Source of the DNA: Cyanodermella asteris
Lineage: Eukaryota; Ascomycota; Lecanoromycetes; Ostropales; Stictidaceae
NCBI GenBank assembly: GCA_900618795.1
Contig: UYJD01000004.1
Location: 446,824-486,577, forward strand
Direction of reading: 5' to 3'
DNA length: 39,754 nt
Part shown: piece by piece, positions 1 to 11,408 of the stretch
How positions within the stretch are numbered: the stretch's first letter is position 1
Layout: each line of letters opens with the position of its first letter
The notes under the pieces: generated by a model
The model's database searches: none
Told to the model about the DNA's origin: nothing
What the model saw: only the letters and a program-made list of their open reading frames with translations
Made by a program: the position numbers and the translations under genes

Positions 1-1817
1 TCATCTCTAATCAGAAGGATTACCAAGGCCTGGGTCAAAAGTACAGAAGCTGTCAGACCGTATCAACGGGGTTCTTCGTCGTCGGGCTATGGCTCCCGTG
101 TTCCACTTGTGTAGAAGTCTCACCGTTGATGACCGGACCAGGAGCCAACGCATAACACATACTGTACCGAGAACAGCATGATGCAGGTTACTGCGAGAGC
201 CAGGACTCGGCAGGCAAACTTGAACGCGGCTTAGGAAACAGGCTCTCACAATAGAAAGCGAAGAACGCGAGAAGATTGCGGCATCACCTCCCCATCGATC
301 CGAGATTTGTTAGCCTATGTCAAAAGATGATCGTGTCCATTTCAGGAAACAAGTGCGCACAAAATTCCTTTTCGGGCTACACGCTTCGCTACAAAGCAAA
401 ATCGTAGGCCGTGTGAGCGAGCATCAGAGACAAGATTGTGACGGAGAAATGGATCCTGACCTAGCCTTGCAGTCAGCCGCTATGAGTGTTCCGATGGTTG
501 AAATGGCCTGCGGCCATGGCTCGGCAAGTCAGCCCATGGATAAACTGAGTTTCCCCGCAATATGCTGAATAAATCTGCGAAAAGTCTGTCCGGGTGCCCG
601 GTACAACCGGTATGGTGCACCTCGAGTTGGTGTTTCGCGGAGCAGCCGCCCAGTGGTCAAACGTGTATCGCGCTGTGGAGAGGCGTAGTCGGACTCGCGT
701 AAGGCCATGCCGGAGGATTCATCGCTTGGGTTCGAGGCTTAGCATCAGCATGCGAGGAATTGGTGCTTGACAGTGTTGCAAGGTCTCGAAGAGTTGCGCG
801 GCCAGCCAGGTTCTTTCAGCGGTATGTTCCCGACATGGCCTGAAGAACGGCTCATTTAGTTACTAGGACGGTTTCGACGTGATATTACCAATCCACCATC
901 GACTGTTGTATACAACCAGCAACGACAGGCTGTCGGCATACGGGGTTGCAAGGCGGGATGAAAGAATTCGCTGCCGATGCTCCGTCCATGCCAGCCAAAC
1001 AACAAGTCAGATATCTAGCCAAATACCTGATTCAGTGCCTAGCTAAGTACCCACTCAAGGCGGACGCCGGCAGAGACTTTCCTCCACCCGCCTTGGTTGT
1101 CACCCAAGCTGACGCGCCGAGCGTCTTGGTATTGGCATTCGTCCCACCATTGTGTTCAGCTGCCAAGGCGGCGGAAGCAAGGAACTCAGCTTTGGCGTTT
1201 TCGAAGGATAATAGACGAGACCAATTCATGACTGAGATCCACTGAACAGTGAGCGCGCTGCTTGGCCACCACTGACTCAGTCCATGCCCGCCTTCACGAC
1301 GGATGGGTTAGAGTAACAGCCAAGATTGGCCGAGTCAGCACGAGCGTATGTCCTCAATCATCATCGATCTGGCCTCGGAAGCTCGTTCGCTTTACGAAGT
1401 TGAGGTAGTAGACCTGTCAGTCTGGCAAATACCCAGCGAAGTACCCTGCTAAGTGACTACGATACCACCGTCCTAGCTAGGAAGGAAGTGACATCGGCAA
1501 CGACTTCCGCCTTGACCGCTCTCTGCAGACATCGAATCTTCTTAAAATGCCTTGCTGGCGCTGGTCAGAGTTGTCGAATATGGTGAGTGAGCTCTGCATC
1601 ATCCTCTCGATGAGGCAGATCACGGCGAAACAACGCACAGCACTATCAACATGCGTTTTGCAGATGAATGGTCCATTCGACTAGGGCGAAAATGCCATGC
1701 GCGACCGAGACACATCTGGTTGAGGTTGAAACGAGTCCCCTCTACCACCTGTTTCTGCACAGTGGTATAGCATGGCCACGGTTTTCAACTTGGAATACTG
1801 AATAGTATAATTGCAGC
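1..1817. other. Gene-poor left flank
   Basis: No reading frame in this stretch looks like a protein. The open frames are all under 100 codons, overlap on both strands and show no recognisable motif. Base composition is ordinary, with no obvious AT-rich mutated islands, tandem repeats or terminal repeats. It may hold the 3' untranslated region of the phospholipase-like gene that ends at 1818, or regulatory DNA of a gene to the left. A non-coding RNA cannot be excluded by eye. Confidence 0.6.
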
Positions 1818-3274
1818 TCAACGTTCGCTGAGTCTCTTCATGCTCAGCTCCTTTACAATAGATGTCATCGCGCCGTCAATGAAGTCATTCAGGACAATGA
1901 TCAATCTCTCGGCTTTCAGCCTGGCGAAAGCGTTGTCCCGAATCCACGGCAAGGTATCCATATCCAGCGCTGCCTTGGTCGACATCAAACAGCTGGTAGA
2001 GGCGTTCGCTGCGATAACGCTGTATGCTGCAACGCCTGGCAAAGCCTGACTCGTTGCCTGGCACTGAAGGATTGTGAGCGGAGTTGCCATCTGGCCCTCG
2101 GTTGTCATGTCGTTGAAGGCTTTCAGAATGCTGGAAGCAGTCAAGGTTTGGTTCGCTGTAGCGCTATAACTGTCGTACTTTTCGAGCTCCTCGACCAGTA
2201 TGATGCGCGTGCCCTCGGCGCGCAGCTGATCTATGGGCTTGGCTAGATCATGGACATTGCCACATCTGAGGGGTGGATTAGTCCTCGACTCTTTGAGAGC
2301 CATCATCATGTACTGCGTTAGTTCGGCAGCATCAGGTCTACGGCAACCATCGCTGAGATCGGACTTCACGGGGATGTTGTCGTATCGGATATGTATAACC
2401 ACATGCTCGGTGGGGTTTGCATCCAGGAATTCGACAATCTCTTGCAGGAAGACGGAATATGGAACACCGGGGAAGAATAAGTGGTGAAAGTAGAGGACGT
2501 CGGGAAGGTGAGACTTAGTCACAAAGAAAGGAAGGAGATGAGCAGGCCGGAACTCAAAGTAGCGAGCACCGAGATCAAGCATGGTTGAGATCTTATCCTT
2601 TTGGGTCATCGCCAGGGTGTAGATTATGTCCGGGAGATGGTCGAGGAAGAAGGAGTCGGCAACTGGCATCAGAGCTCTGAACTCCTTAAATCTCGGATAC
2701 ATCTGTATCAACCATCCGACGTTCTCAGGTCCGAGCGTAGTCAAAACATGCTCAATGATCTGCATCTGATTCATGCCGGGATCGTGAGGAGCGGCGAGCG
2801 CGAACCGCGAGAATGGCTTTTGTGCTTGCATACTCCCTGGCGGTGCGACTTCTCCTTGCCAGCTGGAGAGCAGGGGGTGACGGTTACATAACAGTGGTCC
2901 TTGTCCGGCAGGTCAAATTTGCCGGACCCGGCGTCGTAGAAGCCGTAAGTGATGACGATATTGTCTTCGCGAAAAGTAAGGGACTGGGTCTCTTTGATCG
3001 ATTTCATGTTGCCTCCCTCAATGTTTCCGGTCAGCGCGTTGATATCGTTGTACTTTGTTGCGAGCACACGCCCTCTGTGGACGACCGTCCATTGGAATCT
3101 GCCTGTGAAGTGGAACATGCCCGGAATATTGGAAGACTCGATCTCTAGATGATGCGAAGTGAAATTGTGGTCCGGCCCTCGAACCACCTCCTCCATCTTC
3201 GGTACTGAGAAGGTCACCGAACAGTCGGGGATGTCTCCTACGAAGGAGTACACCATGATGCCTTTGCTAGGCAT
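1818..3274 (-). CDS. PI-PLC X-domain-like phosphodiesterase
   Basis: The C-terminal part carries the hallmarks of the PLC-like phosphodiesterase TIM barrel. PHDPGM holds the first catalytic His-Asp pair. LDLGARYFEFRP matches the conserved strand with Arg. FHH would be the second His region, and EHVVIHIRYDN matches the third strand. The N-terminal part (from the ATG at 3274) is beta-rich and unrecognised. The two parts lie in different frames and must be joined by a small intron. Two joins restore the frame: a 56-nt intron 2892-2837, which puts a Trp just before the X domain, or a 71-nt intron starting at 2887. With the 56-nt intron the protein is 466 aa. Family members cleave phosphoinositide or related phosphodiester bonds; the substrate here is unknown. 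No signal peptide is visible, and a further upstream exon is possible. The neighbour GH5 gene is divergent, about 900 bp away. Confidence 0.72.
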
Positions 3275-4173
3275 TGTGAAGGATCTGAGCTGACACAGCG
3301 GACAAATCTGGGAGACAAAAAAGCAGCACGAATCTAGGAATTGTGGCAGATGACTTGGTTTGGAAATGCAATGGGTGGTGAAGATTCAGTTGGCCTGCCG
3401 CACGTCGGCGCGCATCTGCCCCTCCACTGACTCCAGCGCCAGGCCGGCAACCAAAAGCCGGGGCTGTGTTCAAGTCAATACATCGCCGCAAATGGTTACT
3501 GACCAAGTTGGCTGTTTGAACCCTTCAGTCAACAGTGAAGTACCTCGATGCCAACACGTGCAATTGTACCTCCACGTTGCCGTGCGAGTACAAGTTGTGG
3601 TAGGTGGGACGAGACTTGCGAAGTCATTTCGTTATCAACGGCCTCAAATGTCAACACCAAAAGCTGGACAAGCAGGTAACAAGTCTTGGTTAGCATGATT
3701 CATGCTGACTCGCAATCTGCCAGCTTCAATTCTCGCACGGTTTCACATGGCCGATGCTTGCTCTCTGGCAAGTGCACGTCTCAGTGACTGCCGTGGACTA
3801 AGGAGCGCAGCCACCTTATCGACCCCTCCTGATTTCCATACTGCGGTAGGTATCGCAAGGAAATTCAATTCGCCGGTGGACACAAGTCGTACGAACAAAG
3901 CTCGACAGAAAGAGTGAGTTTGGGCAGCACAAATGTATACTTACGTCACGCTGCTGATCGCACTTGCGAGCTCCACCAGCACATCAAGGAACAGGAGCAG
4001 GAACAGGTAACCGTGCTTGCGGCTCTTCACGGTTAAAAGGTTGTGTTGAAATATCTCTTCTTCTTTGTTTCGCGTTCAGTATTCCGAACTTGAGATCTCG
4101 TGTTCCAACCCCACCTAGAAGTAGCAACACGAACACTTCCGACAACGTCCATTACCTAGAGCTACCAACTATC
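3275..4173. promoter_or_regulatory. Divergent intergenic region, PLC-like / GH5
   Basis: About 900 bp separate the start codons of two divergently transcribed genes, so it should contain both promoters. Small open frames on both strands show no protein-like features. No specific operator was identified. Confidence 0.4.
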
Positions 4174-5815
4174 ATGAAAAACTTCATCAAGGTCCGACAG
4201 CATTGAAAGGAAAATGTGATTGAGACTGTCTGATGCTAACGATTTGCAGAACAAGTTGCATAAGGGCGACGCAGCAGCTTCCGAACCACAACCGCCTGCC
4301 GAAGTCCAGCCCGTCTCTCAACAAGACGTTTACGCATATCGATATCACTTTGGCACGAATCTCGGCACAATCTTCGTACTGGAGAAATGGCTCTTTCCCA
4401 GAATGTTCGAAGCGTCCGCAAAGGGCGGCAGTGAGCTCGATGCTGTGTTGAGCTCGCTGAACGAAAGAGGCCTCGATGCGACGCGGCAGAAGTGGGAGGC
4501 CCATTGGGCAAATGCGTTGTCTGACAGTGATCTTGACTTCCTGCAGGACACCGCGAAGTGCACGACCGTAAGACTACCGATTGGTTACTTCACGCTGGGC
4601 TCCAACTTCTGTTCGGGAACACCTTTCCACGGACCGCAAAGTCAAGTGTACGACGGAGCATGGAATGCCGTACTGAACGTCTGTACTCGGCTGGCGCAGT
4701 CAGGCATCGGAGTCTTGATTGACTTGCATGCCGTGCCTGGTGGCTGCAACGACAACGAGCATTCTGGCACAACGACCGGCAAAGCTGAGCACTGGACCTC
4801 CAAGAGCTTCCGTCAGCTTTCGCAGTCTTGCCTGACATTCATTACCAATGAGATTGCTCAGGGCAAGATCCCCAACGCAACCGGTATTCAGTTCTGCAAC
4901 GAAGCTAAGCACAACGCTCCCAATATGTACGACTGGTACGAGGACGTGACTGCTGCTATTCACAGAGTGATCCCTCACCTCCCAGTCTACGTCTCCGACG
5001 GTTGGGATTTGACCAAGGCAATCAAATGGGCCACAAACATGAACAGTGCCAAGAACCTGGGTAGAACCAGTCCAATCGTCGTGGACACACACAAGTACTA
5101 TACTTTCTCCGAAGAAGACCACAGAAAGAGCCCGCAGCAGATCATCAGCGAGATTCCGACTGCACTCAAGCCTGCCGTTGATGCTGCTGGCTCAGTGCAC
5201 GATCGGGGCGCTGCGCAGTGCTTCGTGGGTGAATGGAGCTGCGTTCTCGACGGAAAGACCTGGGGCAGAGCCCAGCCACAAGACAGGAATGGGCTGGTGA
5301 AGCAGTTCGGCCAAGCGCAATGCCAGAGATGGCACGAAGCGAGCGGTGGACAAGCATTTTGGACTGCCAAGATGCAATGGATGGATGGCGGCGAATGGGG
5401 ATTCGTACAGCAGATCAAGCAAGGTAACATCTCGCCACCGGGTTATTTGGGTGTCGCATTTGACGACGCAAACACTCGTGTCCAGCAGGCTGGTCAACAG
5501 AAAGATAGTCTCAAGCAACAAGCCGTGCAAGGCCATTGCGGCTACTGGGATCGTACGTCCCCAGGCAAGCAATTCGAGCATTGGAGATTCGAGCAAGGCT
5601 GGGACTTGGGATTTGACGATGCCGTCAATTTTGCTGGCTTACGCACCCGCTGGCAGGGACGTATGGGTAAGGCCGGCATGGATCGAATCGGCATGCTGGA
5701 GATCTGGATCTGGAAGCGCATGTATGAAACCGGCACAACGGGCTCGTTTGCCTGGGAGTGGGAGCAAGGCTTTCGCCAGGGGGTCACAGCCGCGCAGTCG
5801 GCTCTGGGAATCTGA
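4174..5815 (+). CDS. GH5 glucan 1,3-beta-glucosidase-like protein
   Basis: A GH5 retaining beta-glycosidase of the fungal exo-beta-1,3-glucanase type. The start is the ATG at 4174: a six-codon exon (MKNFIK) is followed by a 58-nt intron 4192-4249 with a TGCTAAC branch site and TTTGCAG acceptor, then exon 2 from 4250. The apparent longer frame into the intron begins at a TTG and is not used. The mature frame gives 527 aa. The barrel is recognisable from GTNLGTIFVLEKWL at the N-terminus, through VRLPIGYF and VLIDLHAVPGG. The acid/base is Glu224 in QFCNEAKH and the nucleophile Glu334 in VGEWS, both intact. No signal peptide is seen, so it is likely intracellular or unconventionally exported. Family enzymes release glucose from beta-1,3-glucan in wall remodelling or storage-glucan turnover; which applies here is inference. 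Confidence 0.93.
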
Positions 5816-6744
5816 TAACATCCAAGAGTGACGAGTTTGGACGAGCTGCACGACCGTTATGACATTGCCAGGATAGACTGATCAACCATCTGGCCAAGTT
5901 TTCGCTCGTGCTTTCGGGACGAAACTCTTGATTTTGGAGTGAAGCTCGTAGACTATTGCTGTGTATTGTATTTGGACTCCGTGTCTGAGCTTGACCAGCC
6001 GAAGCTGCTGGATACTGATACCCGTGTTGGAGAGAATCGAAATCAGTGGCATAACTATTATTACGTTAGTGATGCGTGCTCGTTGTTTTTGGTTGCTGAC
6101 TCGTTGCACCGGGACGGCCACTGCAACTTAGGTTTGCAAAGCGAACGAAGTAAGCATACATTCTCAGCCCGAATGAAAACGACTCAGCAACTCGTGATGG
6201 AATCGGAAGCCAGTTGGTCGTGACTATCACGTTGCGCGCACAGTTCGACAGGACACTGATTTACGGACCCAAGCCAGTTCTGGTAAGTGCTCCCGTAGCC
6301 GTCGCGGTGAGTCACCCTGCCGGTTGGTGGCTTTGACATGTGAGCCCATGTCATCTGCAACACCGCAGTCGAACTCCCTTTCCTCAGCCGGACTTTGGCG
6401 TTCGATCGCATGGCCATGGCATCCTTCCTGGGCTATTGGCTTGCACCTCAGCCTGATGAACAACGTTGCGGCATCCCGGTCCAACAAGGCGCAGCCCTAT
6501 CAGCCGCACTGTACCACCATCGAATCAAGTTCGTGCATGATTCAAGGTCGTCTGAGACAAGTTCATAGGGCTATGAGTCCTTGCGGGATTTCGACGAATA
6601 CCGTTGCCTTGGCCTCTGACAGCACAGTACGAACTGGCTATTATTCGAAGACCCGATCTCTTCTTCGAGGCGTTCTGTTGTTTCGCACTGCTACCCTGAA
6701 TCTACCTGGAGCACATTATCCCGACTCGTAAAGTCCACGTTTTC
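5816..6744. other. Intergenic region GH5 / zinc-cluster factor
   Basis: About 930 bp with no convincing gene. It should contain the GH5 3' end and the promoter of the downstream transcription factor. A 135-codon open frame at 6324-6731 has no domain-like features and is treated as chance. Confidence 0.45.
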
Positions 6745-8125
6745 ATGACTACGCTTATAAAGAGCCGGAAAGCTCACCTCAAATCTCGCAATGGGTGTAG
6801 CAATTGTAAGAAACGTCACGTTAAGGTAAGACGACCTCGGCATGGCGACCTTGGGATTGAGGTTCTAAATCTCCATTTTGGGAGCACAATTTTGACCAGA
6901 AGCCCAGTGTGATGAGCAGGGCCCTCCATGCGCCAATTGCGTGAGCCGCCAAACAACCTCAACCTGTCTCTACAAGTCCACGTTCAAGGCCAACTCAAGA
7001 CAATCACCTGATCCTGCGTCCCCAATCTCGCTCGACCTTGTCGAGCAACCAGCTTTTCTCGGCGCACCCTCTGAGTGCTCTACACTCCTCCGACTCGAGC
7101 TAATGCATCGCTGGTCAACCACGACATACAAAAGCTTCATATGCGTACCTCCTGATGGCCCGTATATGCAGTACGCCCTGCCTCAGATCGGACTCAAATA
7201 CCATTTCCTACTCAATGGCATTTTCGCGCTAGCGGCGCTGGACATTGCGGCCAGCGGTCATTCGGAAGCGGACAGGTATTCGCGCAGAGCTATGGTGTTT
7301 TATGAGCGATCCAGCAGCTCATATCGCAATCAACTCACGAATATAACCAAAGGTAATCTGGAATCGGTTTTCATCTATTCTGGTATTGTCTCATTACTGA
7401 ACGCAGCAATCGGTCTGTCCACGGGTCGTCCAGCAATCGAAGTTTCGATGACAATTTTTGAGCTCTTCATCGGAACCGCGATCCTAGCATACAAACACAG
7501 GACGCTGCTTTGGAACAGCTCTTACGCAAAATCGATCAATTTTGCAGAAGAAGCCTTCGTCGCCAATCTTCCTGGGCTCGAATATGAAACCGAGACTGCC
7601 TTCTCGCGCCTACATGTGCTCGTCGACTTTCTCGAAACTCAGCCCGAAGACCCAGCATCAAAACCCCTCCGCGTTTTCAAGACCCGCGCGGCCATGTATA
7701 GGGAAGGTATCTTGCAAATGTACCGCCTATGGCTCGAAGACGAAAAGGGTCTGGTCGTCGGCATGTGTCTTGCTTATCCGGCTTTGATGGGTCCGGATAT
7801 CATCACTGCTGTCAGGGATCGGGAGCCGATGGCGCTGATCTTGATTGCATTTTGGGGAGTTTTGACGAGCCGGCTTTGCAAAACGGCGTGGTGGGCGGAA
7901 AAGTTTGGCGAGCGGGTGGTGGAAGAAGCTGAAGCAATTCTGTTAGCTTCCGGGTCTGACCTGCTGCAGCTGCCGGAGTGTATCGCCAGCATGGACTGGG
8001 CGAAGGATCAGCTCGGAACGAGAATGTTTATCGAACCCGAGGCCTGCGAGGGTCCAAAGATGACGCTGGTCTCGAGGCCAGCGCCAAGGTCGCAGACAAG
8101 GAGCATTGTGGACATTTCGACGTGA
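6745..8125 (+). CDS. Zn(II)2Cys6 transcription factor, UPC2-like
   Basis: A fungal binuclear zinc-cluster regulator of 432 aa. The first exon (6745-6825) ends after HVK and an 82-nt intron (6826-6907) splits the zinc cluster. Joined, the six cysteines are C18, C21, C28, C35, C38 and C47 (spacing 2-6-6-2-8), a complete canonical cluster. The rest matches the C-terminal regulatory region of the UPC2/ECM22-like class: a short leader, then helices such as LLRLELMHRWSTTTYKSF, then a block around LPQIGLKYHFLLNGIFALAA. Relatives in yeast bind sterol and control ergosterol genes, but this architecture is shared by many fungal regulators, so the target genes are unknown. The C-terminal region lies in one exon. 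The neighbouring S33 peptidase is convergent, its stop 304 bp away. Confidence 0.92.
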
Positions 8126-8429
8126 ATAAGAAAATGATTGCGAACAAAAGATCATTTTGCAAGCACTGAAGCGCCCTAGAGGCGCCGAATGTCTCTGATG
8201 CAGGGCCAGCAAGTACACAGAGAACCCGCTGGTCATCTGGACACGAAGCGAAAGCAACTAAACGAAACTGTATTCGGTGCGATCAAAGTCTGCTCGTAGA
8301 ACCAGCAAGGCATTTTGTTCGGGTATGCCCCGCGAAAGTGCATGAGAAAGAGTGAAGATCGAATCGATTCAGGTCGCGAACACGCCAGATAACAATTGAA
8401 AAGGCCAGAGAAGTTGACTAGACCAGCAT
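8126..8429. other. Convergent gap, zinc-cluster factor / S33 peptidase
   Basis: About 300 bp between two convergent stop codons; it probably holds both 3' untranslated regions and polyadenylation signals. No gene seen. Confidence 0.5.
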
Positions 8430-10312
8430 CTAGTCAGCGATGGTTGTTCCACTATCCCTGCTTTCGGCCAGCTGCTTTAGCACATACGCCCACGCAGAAT
8501 CACCACCATCTGCTGGGAAAAGAGGTTCATCGACCTTGCAAATCGTGCCTGCCTCAGGTAACGTGCCGTTGTTGAAATAGTCGCGCACACGCTTCATCGT
8601 GCATAACGAGGCCTGCGCTGTCGAACAATGCTGTCAAACAGAAGTCAGCTGCCGTACTCGATTTTCACCAAAGGAGCAAACTCAGAGCTCAAATGCTGAT
8701 GCACTCACCCCATATCCACGTTGTTCGACCAGCACACTCCCAGCGAAACCCGAGCTGATGTTCTTCCCAGAAGCCAGTGGCGTAGCCGGGTCCCACGTGT
8801 TGCTGAGGACGAGCAGCGGATTCTTCGTCTTGACCTGGAAGTCGCCACTGTACCTTTCCTTCGCGGCGAAAGGCCAGCGTGCGCAGTTCATCGCGCCAGG
8901 GTCGTCGACATCGGCTCCGATTCTGCTTGTGCGAAACTGTTGGATGTAAGACATTGCTTGTTGGAGTGTGTTAGCCCGGGAAAAGGTGTCGCTGCATTGA
9001 ATTCCGGTCAAAGCTTCCGCATCGACCTCTGGTGGACCAGAGAGAGCAGTCAGGAGGTAGTCGAGGACAGTGGTGGTGTTCCGGGTCTCAACAGCGTGAA
9101 GGAGACTCGATAGGAGCGGCCATGCTTCTGGAGAGTAAAGGAACTCGTAAATGGTACCTTTGAGAGCTGTATACGACAGTGAAAAGTCACCACCGCTCTC
9201 AACCGGATTACTGAATACGGCTGGCTCAAATTTGACGCCATCAACCATATCGAAGACTCGTTCATAGACCTGGTCCGCGGTGCGATTCTGTGCCAGAGGG
9301 CAAAGATCGGGGTTCTGGACACAACCTTCAGCGAAGCCCTTGAGCACGTCGTCAGATGACTCGCGCGAAGTCACAACGAGGCCGTGGTAGTAATCGTGCA
9401 CGTTCACCACACCATCAATGATCAGCTTGTCCACGCGGTCGGGGAACATTGCCGCAATCGTCGATCCGAGCACTGTTCCGTACGAGAAGCCCCAGTAACG
9501 AATGAGGCCATCTTCACCCAGCGCATCGACGATTTGCATCGCGTCTCGAGCTGTGTAGGCTGTTCCTATGAGACTTCCGTTCTGCTTCTGTAGCTCAGCG
9601 CAGTTGTCACCTAGTATCTGTCCATTTGCCCACAGCTGGCCGTCGGCAACGTTGGAGGCATTCCCGTACACTATCGGGTTGGTGCTTTGGGCAACAGCCC
9701 TGGTGCTTGCGTTTGCATAACAAGAAAAGAGGAGGTCTCCGGCCGTTCCGCTGAAGATGCACTCAGTAAGGTGTACTGTGACATTGAAGAGACCTTTACT
9801 TACCGAGGGTACCATGTAATCAAATCATGTTCTGGTCCAACGATACTATAAGACCATTAATCAAAGTTCAGTCCCGGCATGGGCTTCACCCCAGAGTTTG
9901 GCGTTGTATTAATTCGCGGCGGTTCACGATACCTTTCAGGAAGAATTGGCTTGGCTACTCACCCTTTCAATTTGGCACCCAGAATCTCAAATGACTGAGT
10001 TCCGTTGATACCTGGTCCGCCAAAGTTCAACAGAATCGAGCCTTTCCTGGTGGCGTTGTTGGCCGCTGCAATCTTCAGAAGAGGAAGGTTTATGGTCTGT
10101 CGACAGTCCGGGTCTGAGTAGTCAAGTGGGACGGCTAAGCTGCCGCACAGGATTGGGAAGGTTGTGTTCGATGGGTCTGTCGATGTAAGACCACACGCAC
10201 TCCACTGAATGCCCGATCTGAGTATATGGGAGTGGTATACGGGAGGAGCAAACAATGGGGAAGCTCCAACCTTAGCCAAAAGACTTGCAAGAAGCGCGAC
10301 AGTAAAATGCAT
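8430..10312 (-). CDS. Secreted S33 serine peptidase (tripeptidyl aminopeptidase-like)
   Basis: An alpha/beta-hydrolase peptidase of 544 aa in four exons: 10312-9963, 9845-9804, 9750-8709 and 8630-8430. Introns are 117, 53 and 78 nt; all have GT/AG ends and restore the frame. The N-terminus MHFTVALLASLLAKVGAS is a signal peptide. The oxyanion region is LNFGGPGINGT. The 42-nt exon 2 carries HDLITWYPR, completed to PRGT across the splice. The nucleophile is Ser220 in GFSYGT, the acid Asp451 in NTWDPATP, and His479 in GYGHCS is the first codon of exon 4. The last part fits the TAP-like C-terminal domain. Family enzymes remove N-terminal tripeptides or act as prolyl-type exopeptidases in secreted protein digestion; substrate is not determined. 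Several N-glycosylation sequons are present. Confidence 0.93.
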
Positions 10313-11408
10313 ACCGATGGTGGTTCAAAATAGATGGGGCCTAGAGTAAGGGCAGAGTTCATAGTGATATAGAGGGAGACAACGCTCATTAAATATGAAA
10401 GCTCCATGAAGTTGAAACTATTACTTTCTGCAGGCCCGTTGCCAGCACCAGAGCCTCATGACACGCCTATCTAAGCTCTAGGGCGTACGCGTATTCGAGG
10501 CAACCCCAAGCACGATTCCGTCGGCCAAGGAATGGTTGCCAGTGTTGCAGAGCTACGCAACCAATCCATAGCGTGGCTTTGGAAGCTGGTTTTCAGCATT
10601 GCGAGGTTTGCGAGATCAGCTTCAGCCCTCCGAGTTGTTAGTTCAAGTAGGCGGATAGCCCCCGGTTCACTTTGGTAAATAAGCTTAATACGCGTATACG
10701 GAAACCTTGGCATAAATCCTTCCGCGTATTTGCCGATCACTGTCTTCCTCACCTGGTCCTGAAACGCAACCTGGAGTCCAAGGCATTCTCCATAGACTCA
10801 AAAGGGCACATTCATTTCAGTCGTCCATTTATACTATCCTAGCGGTGGCCGACCAGAACTCTAAACTACGTTTCACATGGCAGGCAGACTCATTTGCATC
10901 CTGCAGGCAGCACTGAAAACGCCACGGCAGACACTTTGCCAGCTATCTGAGCACATTTTCGGCACGCGCGAAACGTGGCAATGTAACTAGCCCGGCCAAG
11001 CTGCCTTTCGCTCTATCGAAAGATCATGTCAAACGCCGAATGCGACGACTGGACAGTCCTCCCAAGCCAAAGTAAAAGCGAACAACATAAGCTGACATGT
11101 CGAGCTTGTTTGTCGTTGGGAGTTCATTTCAGGGAGAGGTGTGGCCTCGGCGTGTAGACATGATCAGAACAAAAGGTCCCGGACCGTGCAGAACCTGGTT
11201 TTGAACTAGCTGATGCGATCGAGAATGTAGGAATTGCTGCCTGTGACCGGTTGATTTGCTTTGACACCAAGTTTTACCGGCACCGTCCAACGAAGCGACA
11301 GTTTCTAGCCTTCAATAGGTGGACACGGAAGAGGTCCTTCAAGTCAGGATACAAGGGCAAGTACGCAGGATATGCCTTCATTTGTCTGAGATTTTGGTAT
11401 TGTCGCCT
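10313..11408. other. Intergenic region, S33 peptidase / FRS1
   Basis: About 1.1 kb containing the peptidase promoter and the 3' flank of FRS1. Open frames at 10471-10752 and 11251-11511 lack protein-like features. No repeats were noticed. Confidence 0.45.

Noticed and set aside
6324-6731. 135-codon frame upstream of the zinc-cluster factor
   Set aside because: No domain-like pattern; most likely chance within the promoter region.
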